A stretch of DNA of 36,934 nt from JAUNSR01 sp036655755 (GCA_036655755.1 JAVVPN010000029.1:1-36934), one strand, 5' to 3'; shown: positions 1 through 9,374, counted from the stretch's first letter. Translations and numbers: made by a program. The notes: generated by a model not told the origin, from the sequence alone.

Positions 1-20
1 ATTTATATTTTCAATCAAGA

Positions 21-51
21 TTGCTTTCAATGCAATTAATTTGTATCTTTC
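21..51 (+). promoter_or_regulatory. Probable promoter of the MscS-family gene
   Basis: TTGC at 21-24 is followed after 19 bases by TATCTTTC at 44-51. This is one mismatch from the Bacteroidota -7 element TAnnTTTG, with the expected -33/-7 spacing. It places the transcript start near 58, before the ATG at 86, and argues against the in-frame TTG at 41 as the start codon because that TTG lies inside the promoter. Confidence 0.55.
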
Positions 52-85
52 ATCATCTCTGATTTACCCTAATCCATTATTGTAT

Positions 86-1909
86 ATGAGATACAAATTT
101 ACCCATTGGATACTCCTGATGCTTCTGCTGATTGCATCTCCGCTCCATAGCCAAATCATTGAAACAGCCGAAAAAATTTTAGGCAATGACAAACAACCGA
201 CCGAAATACCTAAATCTACAGCCGATTCTCTCCACAAGATTGATTCTATAAAGCTACTCGAATACACTCGTCAGGTTCAGGAGATGAAGATGAACGAGAT
301 CATTCTGCGCGACGAATTAGAAAAGACGAAAAAAGGGAACAAATTAATGGATTCCATGCGCATAGCGCGACAAAAACAACGCATAGATTCCCTAAGACGA
401 TTTGTGCAAGGAGTACCGGTGGTGATAGAAGAAGACACTTTATTTCAAATCTTCGCAAAACGAGGCGGTCTGTCTCCCGAACATCGTGCAGAAACCATTA
501 TAACGGCTATTAACAAAGTAGGACGTAAGTTTAATGTGAATCCGGACTCAGTATATCTGTTCAAATCTGAAATTGCGACCGATATCATGTATAAAGATAT
601 TGTAATCATGTCGATTACCACAATGGATGGATTATGGCAAAATAGCACAAGTGACGAATTGGCTTTAAAATATAAACCCATAATCATAGAATCGATCAGG
701 AAGGTTAATAAAAAACATGGGGCTCTTATGCTTACCTTCCGTATTGCGGCATTATTGTTGTTATTAATAGCCCAATACCTCTTGATCCGACTCACGCAAA
801 AACTCTATATCGTCACTAAAAAGAAAATAGAGGAATTACTAAAAACCAAATTAAAAGGGTTAAAAATACGCGACTATGAATTTTTGACAGCCAATCGGGA
901 GGCTACTTTATTGGGCTATGTTGCTAAATTAGGCAAATATCTGCTTATCGGTCTACAATTTTTGGTAAGCGTGCCGCTTCTATTTCTGATATTCCCGTCT
1001 ACCAAACACCTTGCCGGTATGTTTATCGGCTATCTGTTGGCACCGTTTAAAAAAGTAGTTCACTCAATCGTCGATTATATACCAAACCTTTTTACCATTA
1101 TTGTGATTTTCGTTTGCATCCGCTATACCGTAAAAGGGTTTCGCTATTTGGCCAACGAGATAGCAGAAGAACATATCAAGATAGGTCATTTCTATCCCGA
1201 TTGGGCTATCCCCACCTATCATATTATCCGTTCTTTGCTCTATATCTTTATGATTATTTTGATTTATCCTTATCTGCCCGCTTCCGACTCGGGAGTGTTC
1301 AAAGGGATATCCGTATTTGTGGGAATTATCTTTTCACTTGGTTCAAGCACGGTGATCGGTAATATCATTGCCGGAATAGTTATTACCTATATGCGTCCCT
1401 TCAAAATAGGCGATCGAATCAGCCTAAATGAAACCACAGGCAATGTGATTGAAAAGACACCTCTGGTAACACGAATACGTACACCTAAAAATGAAATTAT
1501 CACAATTCCGAACTCTTTTATCATGTCTAACCAAACAACCAATTATACCACATCGGCACAAAATTACGGATTGATTCTACACTCAAATGTAACGATCGGT
1601 TACGATACCGAATGGCGCGATGTTCATCGGTTATTAATCGAAGCAGCCTTGGCAACCCCGGGCATAGAAAAGACGCCAAAACCGTTTGTACTTGAAATCG
1701 GACTGAGCGATTTTTATCCGGTTTACCAGATAAATGCTTATATCGGAGAACAGGGTGTCAATAAAATGGCTTCTATTTATTCTAATCTGCACCAGAATAT
1801 TCAGGATAAGTTTAATGAAGCCGGCATACAGATTATGTCTCCTAACTATGAAGCCAATACAGAAGAGCCAGCTATTCCGGCCAAATATAGGAAAGATAAG
1901 CTGAATTAA
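86..1909 (+). CDS. MscS-family mechanosensitive ion channel
   Basis: This is a membrane channel of the MscS family, which opens under membrane tension to release solutes during hypo-osmotic shock. The protein has 607 residues from the ATG at 86. It begins with a Sec-type signal peptide ending near LHSQ, then a polar, helix-prone periplasmic region and about five membrane segments. The pore helix and beta domain follow, with the recognisable run GSSTVIGNIIAGIVITY, then FKIGDRI and later TIPNSF. The long N-terminal domain makes it larger than E. coli MscS (286 residues), like the extended MscS-like proteins common in Bacteroidota. An in-frame TTG at 41 would extend the frame but lies in the promoter. 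The gene converges on the next gene, and their stop codons overlap by four bases. Family assignment is firm; ion preference is unknown. Confidence 0.93.
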   Translation: MRYKFTHWILLMLLLIASPLHSQIIETAEKILGNDKQPTEIPKSTADSLHKIDSIKLLEYTRQVQEMKMNEIILRDELEKTKKGNKLMDSMRIARQKQRIDSLRRFVQGVPVVIEEDTLFQIFAKRGGLSPEHRAETIITAINKVGRKFNVNPDSVYLFKSEIATDIMYKDIVIMSITTMDGLWQNSTSDELALKYKPIIIESIRKVNKKHGALMLTFRIAALLLLLIAQYLLIRLTQKLYIVTKKKIEELLKTKLKGLKIRDYEFLTANREATLLGYVAKLGKYLLIGLQFLVSVPLLFLIFPSTKHLAGMFIGYLLAPFKKVVHSIVDYIPNLFTIIVIFVCIRYTVKGFRYLANEIAEEHIKIGHFYPDWAIPTYHIIRSLLYIFMIILIYPYLPASDSGVFKGISVFVGIIFSLGSSTVIGNIIAGIVITYMRPFKIGDRISLNETTGNVIEKTPLVTRIRTPKNEIITIPNSFIMSNQTTNYTTSAQNYGLILHSNVTIGYDTEWRDVHRLLIEAALATPGIEKTPKPFVLEIGLSDFYPVYQINAYIGEQGVNKMASIYSNLHQNIQDKFNEAGIQIMSPNYEANTEEPAIPAKYRKDKLN

Positions 1910-3309
1910 AGCCGGGAGATTCCAGGCGTGGTGAGATGAGGTGGCAGTTGATTTTTAACCTTCGACCGGTCAAGATAAATTTGCTTCGGCTCACCTTTTG
2001 CTCCTGTAATATGGTAGATTCCGGCTTCTTTTCCCAATAAATCGCAGAAAGCCTTCTTTATACGCGAAATAGCCGAACTCAACGTATTGCCGGTATAATC
2101 GGTCAAGGCCCACACAGCCTGCCGTAACTGGGCCTCGTTTTTATAGGTTGAAATATACTTGTAAATTGACAGAATCTCTTCACGATGCTTTTTAAGGTCA
2201 TCAAGCCGTATTCCTTCCGGATAATTTAGAAAAAAGAGATATAATGATTTTGCAAGTGCCGGAATTTTCACTTCGAGCGGATTAGGTGTATGTAATATGA
2301 ATTTGCCCCGCTCATCAATCTCGAGCAAGCCATTATCCTGATCCGCATGATATTTAACCAACGTATCAAGTATGATTTTATGAAATCCGGTATAACATTG
2401 AAAATCGTGCTCCCGATTCACCTGTCGTGCATGGCTACGCTCGTAGCGCATTAACGAACGCTCATGCTCTACCGGAAACAGTGCCGGAAGGCATAAGTCT
2501 ATATTTTGCCGAAAATCAAAAAAGGAACAGAGCAAATTAAACGGCGAATCGTCGGGAGCGATATTCAATAACAGAAAATTCACTTCTTGAGCACCATGCA
2601 AATCAGGTAGCTGAAAAAAGAAAGCCGGTGTATCCACCCCTAATTCCTGATGATTCAACTGATTTAAAAACATCTCGCGGGTAAAAGAAGAGGTGGTTAG
2701 TTGCTGGATGTTATCGCCTATTTCGGTTAACTGACCACCCGTCAATTCAGGATGTAAATAACGGAGGGTATTGCCAAATGAATCTTGCCGTTTTCTTAAT
2801 TCGCGTATGATTTCAGGTAAATAAAAAAACTCGTATCCCTCTTGATGCAACAACGTCTGTATTGCGTCGTACTCACTACGAATCTGACGATTACACGATT
2901 CGTTCCACTCTGCTTCTATAAACAGCACATTTCCTTCCACATTTCCGGTAAACCGGTTGATCGTCAGTATCCGGGCATTTGGCAATTTCGGGTGATGCAA
3001 ATTTAAAGATAGGCTTAAGGCTGTCAGTAGCAGGGATTCTTCGGTCGAAAGATCATTGTCCGACAAAGAAAGTTGCTGTACCATGCGCAATACGCCATAG
3101 CGTTCGGGCAATGACAATTGCTTTAATCGCCTGACAGCTTCCTCCAACGTGAGTGAAACTGCATTTTTCCGGTCGGTTGCATTGATCTGAAATAACTGAT
3201 CAATATACTCGAGGTAAAAAATTTCATTTTGATTCACTTCGCCATCTGCTTTTACAAACTCCGACAACAAGCGTATTAATGCAATTTTATGTGAATTTTT
3301 AAAAGACAT
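1906..3309 (-). CDS. TerB-like N-terminal domain protein of unknown function
   Basis: This is a 467-residue soluble protein from the ATG at 3309 (a GTG-type extension to 3345 is possible but less likely). The first 110 residues resemble the TerB-like helical domain: KIALIRLLSEFVKADGEVN near the start, followed by acidic turns, a pattern seen in TerB and in tellurite or phage-response proteins. The middle (about 120-330) is unrecognised. The last 110 residues are helix-rich, with a pattern that could be a winged-helix or response-regulator-like output domain. No signal peptide or membrane segment is seen. It is transcribed divergently from the calcium ATPase, from a shared palindromic promoter region, and converges on the MscS gene. 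A sensor or regulator role is only a guess. Confidence 0.7.
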   Translation of the reverse strand: MSFKNSHKIALIRLLSEFVKADGEVNQNEIFYLEYIDQLFQINATDRKNAVSLTLEEAVRRLKQLSLPERYGVLRMVQQLSLSDNDLSTEESLLLTALSLSLNLHHPKLPNARILTINRFTGNVEGNVLFIEAEWNESCNRQIRSEYDAIQTLLHQEGYEFFYLPEIIRELRKRQDSFGNTLRYLHPELTGGQLTEIGDNIQQLTTSSFTREMFLNQLNHQELGVDTPAFFFQLPDLHGAQEVNFLLLNIAPDDSPFNLLCSFFDFRQNIDLCLPALFPVEHERSLMRYERSHARQVNREHDFQCYTGFHKIILDTLVKYHADQDNGLLEIDERGKFILHTPNPLEVKIPALAKSLYLFFLNYPEGIRLDDLKKHREEILSIYKYISTYKNEAQLRQAVWALTDYTGNTLSSAISRIKKAFCDLLGKEAGIYHITGAKGEPKQIYLDRSKVKNQLPPHLTTPGISRL

Positions 3310-3359
3310 CCTTGAACAGTTGATAGGTTGCAACCTTATGGGCAACGCTGGTTTGTATT

Positions 3360-3375
3360 TATCTTTGCAAAGATA
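3360..3375. promoter_or_regulatory. Palindromic divergent -7 promoter elements
   Basis: TATCTTTGCAAAGATA is a perfect 16-base palindrome made of two abutting TAnnTTTG elements, one on each strand. The plus-strand copy would start transcripts near 3374, 34 bases before the calcium ATPase ATG. The minus-strand copy would start them near 3361, about 52 bases before the TerB-like gene. I see no clear TTTG -33 element at the usual distance on either strand. Confidence 0.6.
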
Positions 3376-3407
3376 ATTTAATTACTCTTTGTAATTCTTC
3401 TCACGTT

Positions 3408-6158
3408 ATGACAAAAAACAATCATCAATCCGGACTCTCCTCTGCTCAGGCAGAAGCAAACCGGATAAAGTTTGGCTCGAATGTACTTACCCCTCCTCAA
3501 AAGGATTCATTGTGGGTGCAGTTTCTCGAAAAATTTGAAGATCCCATCATCCGCATTTTGCTGATCGCCATGCTTCTTTCCTTAGGGGTATCCATGTATC
3601 AGTATTTTACCGGAACAGAAGGCATTAAAGTATTACTTGAACCGCTCGGCATCTTTGTAGCCGTACTATTGGCCACCTGTGTGGGGTTTGCCTTTGAACT
3701 GAGTGCCAACAAAAAATTTGATCTGCTCAATAAGGTAAATGACGAAACTGCCGTAAGGGTAATTCGCGACGGCAATGTAACTGAGATTGAAAAGAAAGAT
3801 GTAGTGACAGGCGACATTGTCGTACTCGAATCGGGCGAAGAGGTTCCTGCCGACGGTGAATTATTGGAGGCTATTTCGCTACAAGTGAATGAATCGGATT
3901 TGACGGGTGAACCGGTAGTACGCAAAAGCGTGGTTCCTTCAGAATTCGACACCGAAGCTACCTATCCTACAAATCAGATATTCAGAGGCAGTTCGGTTGT
4001 AGACGGACATGCGATCATGCAGGTTACAAAAGTGGGCGACGCTACTGAATACGGAAAGGTATATGAGGGAGCACAAATTGATAATAAAATAAAAACGCCG
4101 CTTAATGAGCAACTCGACAAACTGGGTGATACCATCACTACAGTAAGTTATATCCTGGCAGCCATTATTATTGTGGCCCGCATCGGTTTTTATTTCTTAC
4201 ATAATGAAAGCGCTACGATCAACTGGATGGAATTTGCCGGTTACAGCTTAAATACATTGATGATTGCCGTAACAGTTATCGTAGTGGCCGTACCGGAAGG
4301 ATTGCCAATGAGCGTAACATTAAGCCTTGCTCTCAGCATGAAGCGGATGTTAAGTACCAATAATCTGGTGCGTAAAATGCATGCGTGCGAAACAATGGGT
4401 GCATCTACTGTAATTTGCACGGATAAAACCGGAACGCTCACTCAAAATCAGATGAAAGTATCCGCTACCAATATTTATGGGTTGAAAGAGCAGATTTTGA
4501 GCGAAGACGATATCAGTATGTTGGTAAAAGAGGGTATCGCAGTGAATTCGACAGCACACTTAAACATTACCGATCAGCAAAAGGTAAAAACAATAGGTAA
4601 TCCTACCGAATCGGCATTGTTGCTTTGGCTTCATCAACAACAACAAGATTATCGGGCATTACGCGAAAATGCTCCGGTTTGCGAACAACTTACCTTCTCC
4701 ACCGAACGTAAGTTCATGGCTACGGTAGTCGAATCGCCATTGTTGAAAAAACGCGTGCTTTACGTGAAAGGCGCTCCCGAAATCGTCCTGTCAAAGTGTA
4801 ATCGGGTATTAACAACTGACGGGCTGAAAGATACCAATGAATACCGCCCGATTGTAGAAGAACAGTTAGTGGCATATCAGAATCAGGCAATGCGCACACT
4901 GGGATTTGCCTATCAGATTCTGGATGATAATCATTCTGTACTTTCAAATCATGAATTGAATGTATCCCAACTTACCTATCTCGGAATTGCCGCTATTTCC
5001 GATCCGGTTCGTAAAGAAGTACCGGCTGCAATTCAGCATTGTATGGAAGCGGGCATTCAAGTAAAAATAGTTACCGGAGATACACCCGGGACAGCTAGAG
5101 AAATCGGACGGCAAATCGGGTTGTGGAAACCAGAAGATGAACAAGCGCAAAACCATCATATTACGGGCGAACAGTTTGCCGCCCTGAGCGACGAAGTTGC
5201 ACTTGACCGTGTGGAAAGCCTGAAAATAATTTCGCGCGCACGGCCGATGGATAAAGAGCGATTGGTGCGCTTATTGCAACAGCGCAATCAGGTAGTTGCC
5301 GTAACCGGCGACGGAACAAACGATGCTCCGGCTTTAAATGCAGCTCAGGTGGGCTTATCGATGGGCGACGGAACATCGGTGGCCAAAGAAGCCAGCGCCA
5401 TTACCATCCTTGACAACTCGTTTCACAGCATTACGCGGGCAGTTATGTGGGGACGATCGCTTTACCTGAATATTCAGCGCTTTATCCTGTTCCAGATGAC
5501 AATCAATGTAGTAGCTTGTCTGATCGTTTTACTGGGCGCATTCTTAGGGACCGAATCCCCGTTGACCGTTACTCAAATGCTATGGGTGAACCTGATTATG
5601 GATACATTCGCCGCCCTTGCGCTCGCATCTCTCCCACCCGATGAGCGTGTGATGAGCGAGCAACCGCGCCGAAGAGGTGCTTATATCATTTCGAAGCCTA
5701 TGGCTGTACGTATTTTGGGAGTGGGTGTGTCATTTGTAATACTGCTATTCGGATTTTTGCAATATTTCAAACACGAAACGATACAAACACTGGCAGACTT
5801 TTCAGTTCAAAGTTACCTACATAACTTTTTAAATTTCACACCGGTACATGAAGGGCTGAGCGCATATGAGCTCTCTTTGTTCTTTACCCTGTTCGTATTC
5901 CTGCAATTCTGGAATATGTTTAATGCAAAAGCTTACCAAACGGGAAAATCGGCATTCAGAGGCATGAGTGATCCGGCTGTACTAAAAGGATTTCTGATTG
6001 TTGCCTTAATTATTGCGTTTGGGCAATATCTGATTGTTACATTCGGCGGTGAAATGTTTAACGTGGTGCCATTAAAGAATATCGACTGGATTATTTTATT
6101 TGTCGGTACTTCACCGGTATTGCTGATTGGCGAATTTATCCGATTGATAAAGAAATAA
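3408..6158 (+). CDS. Calcium-translocating P-type ATPase, PMCA type
   Basis: This P-type (P2) cation pump of 916 residues most probably exports Ca2+ across the inner membrane using ATP. The family's signatures occur in order. They are an N-terminal cation-ATPase domain, the actuator motif LTGEP at 165-169, the membrane ion-binding motif VPEGLP at 295-300 and the phosphorylation motif DKTGTLT with the aspartate at 339. The hinge motif TGDGTNDAP follows at 633-641, then a C-terminal block of membrane helices. The VPEGLP form and the overall length fit SERCA/PMCA-like calcium pumps rather than heavy-metal pumps. The ATG at 3408 follows the divergent -7 element by about 40 bases. A strong hairpin terminator follows the stop codon. 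Calcium rather than another divalent ion is inferred from family resemblance. Confidence 0.93.
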   Translation: MTKNNHQSGLSSAQAEANRIKFGSNVLTPPQKDSLWVQFLEKFEDPIIRILLIAMLLSLGVSMYQYFTGTEGIKVLLEPLGIFVAVLLATCVGFAFELSANKKFDLLNKVNDETAVRVIRDGNVTEIEKKDVVTGDIVVLESGEEVPADGELLEAISLQVNESDLTGEPVVRKSVVPSEFDTEATYPTNQIFRGSSVVDGHAIMQVTKVGDATEYGKVYEGAQIDNKIKTPLNEQLDKLGDTITTVSYILAAIIIVARIGFYFLHNESATINWMEFAGYSLNTLMIAVTVIVVAVPEGLPMSVTLSLALSMKRMLSTNNLVRKMHACETMGASTVICTDKTGTLTQNQMKVSATNIYGLKEQILSEDDISMLVKEGIAVNSTAHLNITDQQKVKTIGNPTESALLLWLHQQQQDYRALRENAPVCEQLTFSTERKFMATVVESPLLKKRVLYVKGAPEIVLSKCNRVLTTDGLKDTNEYRPIVEEQLVAYQNQAMRTLGFAYQILDDNHSVLSNHELNVSQLTYLGIAAISDPVRKEVPAAIQHCMEAGIQVKIVTGDTPGTAREIGRQIGLWKPEDEQAQNHHITGEQFAALSDEVALDRVESLKIISRARPMDKERLVRLLQQRNQVVAVTGDGTNDAPALNAAQVGLSMGDGTSVAKEASAITILDNSFHSITRAVMWGRSLYLNIQRFILFQMTINVVACLIVLLGAFLGTESPLTVTQMLWVNLIMDTFAALALASLPPDERVMSEQPRRRGAYIISKPMAVRILGVGVSFVILLFGFLQYFKHETIQTLADFSVQSYLHNFLNFTPVHEGLSAYELSLFFTLFVFLQFWNMFNAKAYQTGKSAFRGMSDPAVLKGFLIVALIIAFGQYLIVTFGGEMFNVVPLKNIDWIILFVGTSPVLLIGEFIRLIKK

Positions 6159-6184
6159 TCAACATATTTGTTCCAACTCTTTTG

Positions 6185-6245
6185 AGTGCTGCATTGTTTA
6201 AAAGATGACCTGACTTCAATCTTTTATACAATGCAGCACTTTTTT
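6185..6245 (+). terminator. Strong hairpin terminator overlapping the next start codon
   Basis: The arms 6185-6205 and 6220-6240 pair over 21 positions with one mismatch around a 14-base loop, and six T's follow (6240-6245). This is a canonical Rho-independent terminator for the calcium ATPase gene. Unusually, the ATG of the downstream gene (6231) lies inside the right arm. Confidence 0.85.
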
Positions 6246-7298
6246 ATTTATACCATAACCATTCTTCTTTTTATTTTCAACGGTAGCTTATCTGTCTATA
6301 GCCAGGCGGATAGTTGTCCACCCAAATACGGATGGTTTATTCCGGTTCGATTTGCCAAACCTCTTGTGAGTGAAATGGAGGCCCCCTTAACCAAGGTGTC
6401 CGAAGGATTTGGGCGCGCTCATGAAGAATATGCGCCCGGATCACCTTATGCAGACTCCTATATCCCATATCTGAATGTGAGTTTAGGCGCATTTTTGCCG
6501 GTTTGGTCCAAACAATTACGTAACAACTGGGCTATTGGTATCGATTTCCCGATTCATTTTCATCTGTGGCTTGATTTAAAAAATGAATCCGCTCCGGTTT
6601 TGAATACCGATTACCGGTTTGCCGTTGGTGAAATAAAACTTCTTAAAACGTTCAATAACCACAAATTTCTTCATAATTTTTCGTTGCGGATAGCCCCCTA
6701 TTGCCATGAGAGCACCCATATCGGAGATGAACTGACCATTAAACGCGCACAGGCAAACTTTCCGCTTACGCGTGTAAACGTATCGTATGAATACTCTGAA
6801 TTTGCAATTTGCCTGAATGACCCGAATGGCACCCGTCTGGATAACCACGCATTGAAATTCGGATTAATGTTGCGCATCCCGACCGGTAGCAGCTGGTTTA
6901 AAATATACCCGAATGAAGGCGATTCTATTTACAATCATAAAATGCGGAATATCACCGAGTTCTATGGCGAATATGAATGGCAACGCTCTTCGGGTTGGGC
7001 TACCAATAAACATATAATCAATGTGCTTTCGGCAGAAATACGCAACCGGGCAAAATATAAATATCCCACCATAGGCTGGGATGAAGAAACGCATATGTGG
7101 TATGTATCTAATCCGAAACATTCGCGGGCATGGTGTTTCAACCTTTACTATGGATGGAAATTCATGCCTAAATCCAATTGGTTTTATAATAGCGTAGGGT
7201 TTTATCTGAATGGTTATTATGGGATTGTTCCATTTGGTCAGTTTCGGAATACGGGTGATTACAGCTACCTGGGATTCTCTATTGTCATAGAGCAATAA
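6231..7298 (+). CDS. DUF1207-like outer-membrane beta-barrel protein
   Basis: This is a 355-residue exported protein. From the ATG at 6231 it opens with a good signal peptide (basic/aromatic start, hydrophobic ILLFIF core, likely cleavage after VYSQA). The mature part alternates aromatic and polar residues as in beta-barrel outer-membrane proteins. The segment HESTHIGDE followed by VNVSYEYS resembles the conserved block of DUF1207 proteins, so I assign it there with moderate confidence. An alternative GTG start at 6186 would add 15 residues that break the signal peptide, and is less likely. The start codon is buried in the terminator hairpin of the preceding gene, so expression may depend on read-through or on a promoter just upstream (CATATTTG at 6163-6170 is a weak candidate). 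Function is unknown. Confidence 0.7.
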   Translation: MQHFFIYTITILLFIFNGSLSVYSQADSCPPKYGWFIPVRFAKPLVSEMEAPLTKVSEGFGRAHEEYAPGSPYADSYIPYLNVSLGAFLPVWSKQLRNNWAIGIDFPIHFHLWLDLKNESAPVLNTDYRFAVGEIKLLKTFNNHKFLHNFSLRIAPYCHESTHIGDELTIKRAQANFPLTRVNVSYEYSEFAICLNDPNGTRLDNHALKFGLMLRIPTGSSWFKIYPNEGDSIYNHKMRNITEFYGEYEWQRSSGWATNKHIINVLSAEIRNRAKYKYPTIGWDEETHMWYVSNPKHSRAWCFNLYYGWKFMPKSNWFYNSVGFYLNGYYGIVPFGQFRNTGDYSYLGFSIVIEQ

Positions 7299-7312
7299 TT
7301 TGCTTACCTTTG
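7282..7312 (+). promoter_or_regulatory. Promoter of prfA
   Basis: TTGT at 7282-7285, a 19-base spacer, then TACCTTTG at 7305-7312, matching the Bacteroidota -33/-7 consensus. The predicted transcript start is near 7319, giving a short leader before the ATG at 7332. Confidence 0.7.
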
Positions 7313-7331
7313 TCGCCGTTATTTAGGAAAT

Positions 7332-8417
7332 ATGAGCGACAATACACTTTTAGATAGATTGGAGGGATTGGTAACCCGCTTCGAAGAAGTAGGGACCCTG
7401 ATCACCGACCCGTCTGTTATTGCCGATATGAAACGCTTTGTTCGTTTGAATAAGGAATATCGCGATTTGGAAAAAATCGTGACAGCCCGCAATGAATACA
7501 AAACGCTTCTTGACGGTATTTCAGAAGCTAAACAGATTCTGGATGATGAAAATGATCCGGAATTACGGGAAATGGCAAAAGAAGAGATCGAAACAAACAA
7601 TTTGCGTCTGCCTCAGCTGGAGGAAGAGATCAAATTCTTACTTGTTCCGGCCGATCCTCAGGATGATAAAAACGCTATCGTTGAGATTCGCGGAGGTACG
7701 GGAGGTGATGAAGCTGCTATTTTTGCCGGCGACCTATACCGTATGTATCAGAAATATTGCGACTCAAAAGGTTGGCGCACCCAAGTTACCAGTGTTAGCG
7801 AAGGTACTTCCGGTGGTTTCAAAGAGATTGTATTTACCGTTACGGGCGAAGGCGTGTACGGTATCTTAAAATATGAATCCGGCGTACATCGTGTGCAACG
7901 CGTGCCTCAAACAGAAACACAAGGGCGCGTACATACTTCGGCTGCAACAGTAGCCGTATTACCCGAAGCTGATGAAGTTGATGTTGATGTTCGTGAATGC
8001 GATATCCGTGTAGATACTTTCTGTGCATCCGGAAATGGAGGGCAGTCGGTAAATACTACTTATTCGGCCGTACGATTGGTGCATATTCCTACCGGCATCG
8101 TGGTACAATGCCAGGATGAAAAATCGCAGTTGAAAAACAAAGCCAAAGCAATGGCAGAGCTTCGTTCGCGTATCTATAACATTGAATACCAGAAATGGCT
8201 TGATGAAATTGCATCCAAACGAAAAACAATGGTATCTACCGGCGACCGCTCGGCTAAAATACGTACTTACAATTATCCGCAAGGGCGTGTTACCGATCAT
8301 CGTATCAATCTGACTCTTTATAATCTGAGTGCGATTATGGAAGGAGATATCCAGCATATCATCGACCAATTGACAGTAGTTGAAAACGCTGAACGATTAA
8401 AAGAGAGCGAATTATAA
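7332..8417 (+). CDS. prfA: Peptide chain release factor 1
   Basis: RF1 recognises the stop codons UAA and UAG in the ribosomal A site and triggers release of the finished protein. The 361-residue length matches the family. The GGQ motif that enters the peptidyl-transferase centre is at 236-238. The codon-reading tripeptide is P192-Q193-T194, the PxT form that marks RF1, whereas RF2 carries SPF. The N-terminal helical domain and the RVPQTETQGRVHTSAATVAV block are typical. The gene has its own promoter and is followed by a perfect hairpin terminator, so it is probably monocistronic although pyrF lies just downstream in the same orientation. Confidence 0.98.
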   Translation: MSDNTLLDRLEGLVTRFEEVGTLITDPSVIADMKRFVRLNKEYRDLEKIVTARNEYKTLLDGISEAKQILDDENDPELREMAKEEIETNNLRLPQLEEEIKFLLVPADPQDDKNAIVEIRGGTGGDEAAIFAGDLYRMYQKYCDSKGWRTQVTSVSEGTSGGFKEIVFTVTGEGVYGILKYESGVHRVQRVPQTETQGRVHTSAATVAVLPEADEVDVDVRECDIRVDTFCASGNGGQSVNTTYSAVRLVHIPTGIVVQCQDEKSQLKNKAKAMAELRSRIYNIEYQKWLDEIASKRKTMVSTGDRSAKIRTYNYPQGRVTDHRINLTLYNLSAIMEGDIQHIIDQLTVVENAERLKESEL

Positions 8418-8418
8418 A

Positions 8419-8463
8419 AAATATAGCTGTCTGAGATGGATTTCATCTCAGACAGCTATATTT
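8419..8463 (+). terminator. Terminator after prfA
   Basis: A perfect 20-base-pair stem (8419-8438 with 8444-8463) closes a five-base loop. A/T-rich ends on both sides allow termination in either direction; only prfA reads into it. Confidence 0.85.
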
Positions 8464-8532
8464 CTATATACTCATCCCACTCCTTAGTATTGTTATACTA
8501 TTTAATAAACGATTTATTCAAATATCATATAT

Positions 8533-9360
8533 ATGAACAAGCAAGATTTATTCAAACAGATTCAAAAAAAACGCTCATTCCTTTGCGTAGGATTGGATAC
8601 AGACATTAAAAAAATCCCTGCACATTTATTAGAGGAAGAGGATCCGATTTTTGCTTTTAATAAACAAATCATCGATGCTACCGCCGACCTGTGTGTGGCT
8701 TACAAACCGAACCTTGCTTTTTATGAAAGTCTGGGTGTAAAAGGATGGATTGCATTTGAAAAAACCGTTGAATATATCAAAACAAAATATCCTGAGCAGT
8801 TTATCATTGCCGATGCCAAACGCGGTGATATCGGCAATACATCTGAAATGTATGCCCGGAGCTTTTTTGAACACATGGATATCGATTCTGTAACAGTAGC
8901 GCCTTATATGGGAGAAGACAGTGTTAAGCCATTCCTTGTTTATCCTGACCGTTGGGTAATCGTATTGGCGCTGACTTCAAACAAGGGATCGCATGATTTC
9001 CAGCTGACCGAAGACAAAAACGGAGAGCGTTTGTTTGAAAAAGTATTGCGTACGGCGCAGACATGGGCAACAGAAGATCAGATGATGTTCGTAGTAGGGG
9101 CAACTCAGGGACGCTTATTTGAAGATATTCGTAAAGTAGCTCCAAATCACTTCTTATTAGTACCGGGTGTCGGTGCTCAAGGCGGAAGTTTGGAGGAAGT
9201 AGCCAAATATGGAATGAATGATCAATGTGGATTATTGGTAAATTCGTCTCGCCAGATTCTTTATGCCGATAACACTCAGCAGTTTGGCAAAGCAGCCCGC
9301 GAAGAAGCAAAAAAAGTTCAGCTACAGATGGACGAATTGCTGCGCGAAAGAGGAATATAA
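8533..9360 (+). CDS. pyrF: Orotidine 5'-phosphate decarboxylase
   Basis: PyrF decarboxylates orotidine 5'-phosphate to UMP, the last step of de novo pyrimidine synthesis. The 275 residues fit the longer 'type 2' PyrF subfamily found in Bacteroidota and actinobacteria. The N-terminal FLCVGLDTD strand carries the first substrate-binding aspartate. The catalytic cluster DAKRGD is at 94-99, with K96 as the decarboxylating lysine. The phosphate-binding end VPGVGAQGG is near residue 215. The ATG at 8533 follows an AT-rich leader, and I find no canonical -7 element there. The prfA-pyrF-pgk order is probably only partly co-transcribed because a terminator separates prfA from pyrF. Confidence 0.97.
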   Translation: MNKQDLFKQIQKKRSFLCVGLDTDIKKIPAHLLEEEDPIFAFNKQIIDATADLCVAYKPNLAFYESLGVKGWIAFEKTVEYIKTKYPEQFIIADAKRGDIGNTSEMYARSFFEHMDIDSVTVAPYMGEDSVKPFLVYPDRWVIVLALTSNKGSHDFQLTEDKNGERLFEKVLRTAQTWATEDQMMFVVGATQGRLFEDIRKVAPNHFLLVPGVGAQGGSLEEVAKYGMNDQCGLLVNSSRQILYADNTQQFGKAAREEAKKVQLQMDELLRERGI

Positions 9361-9374
9361 AATCAATTTTTTCT

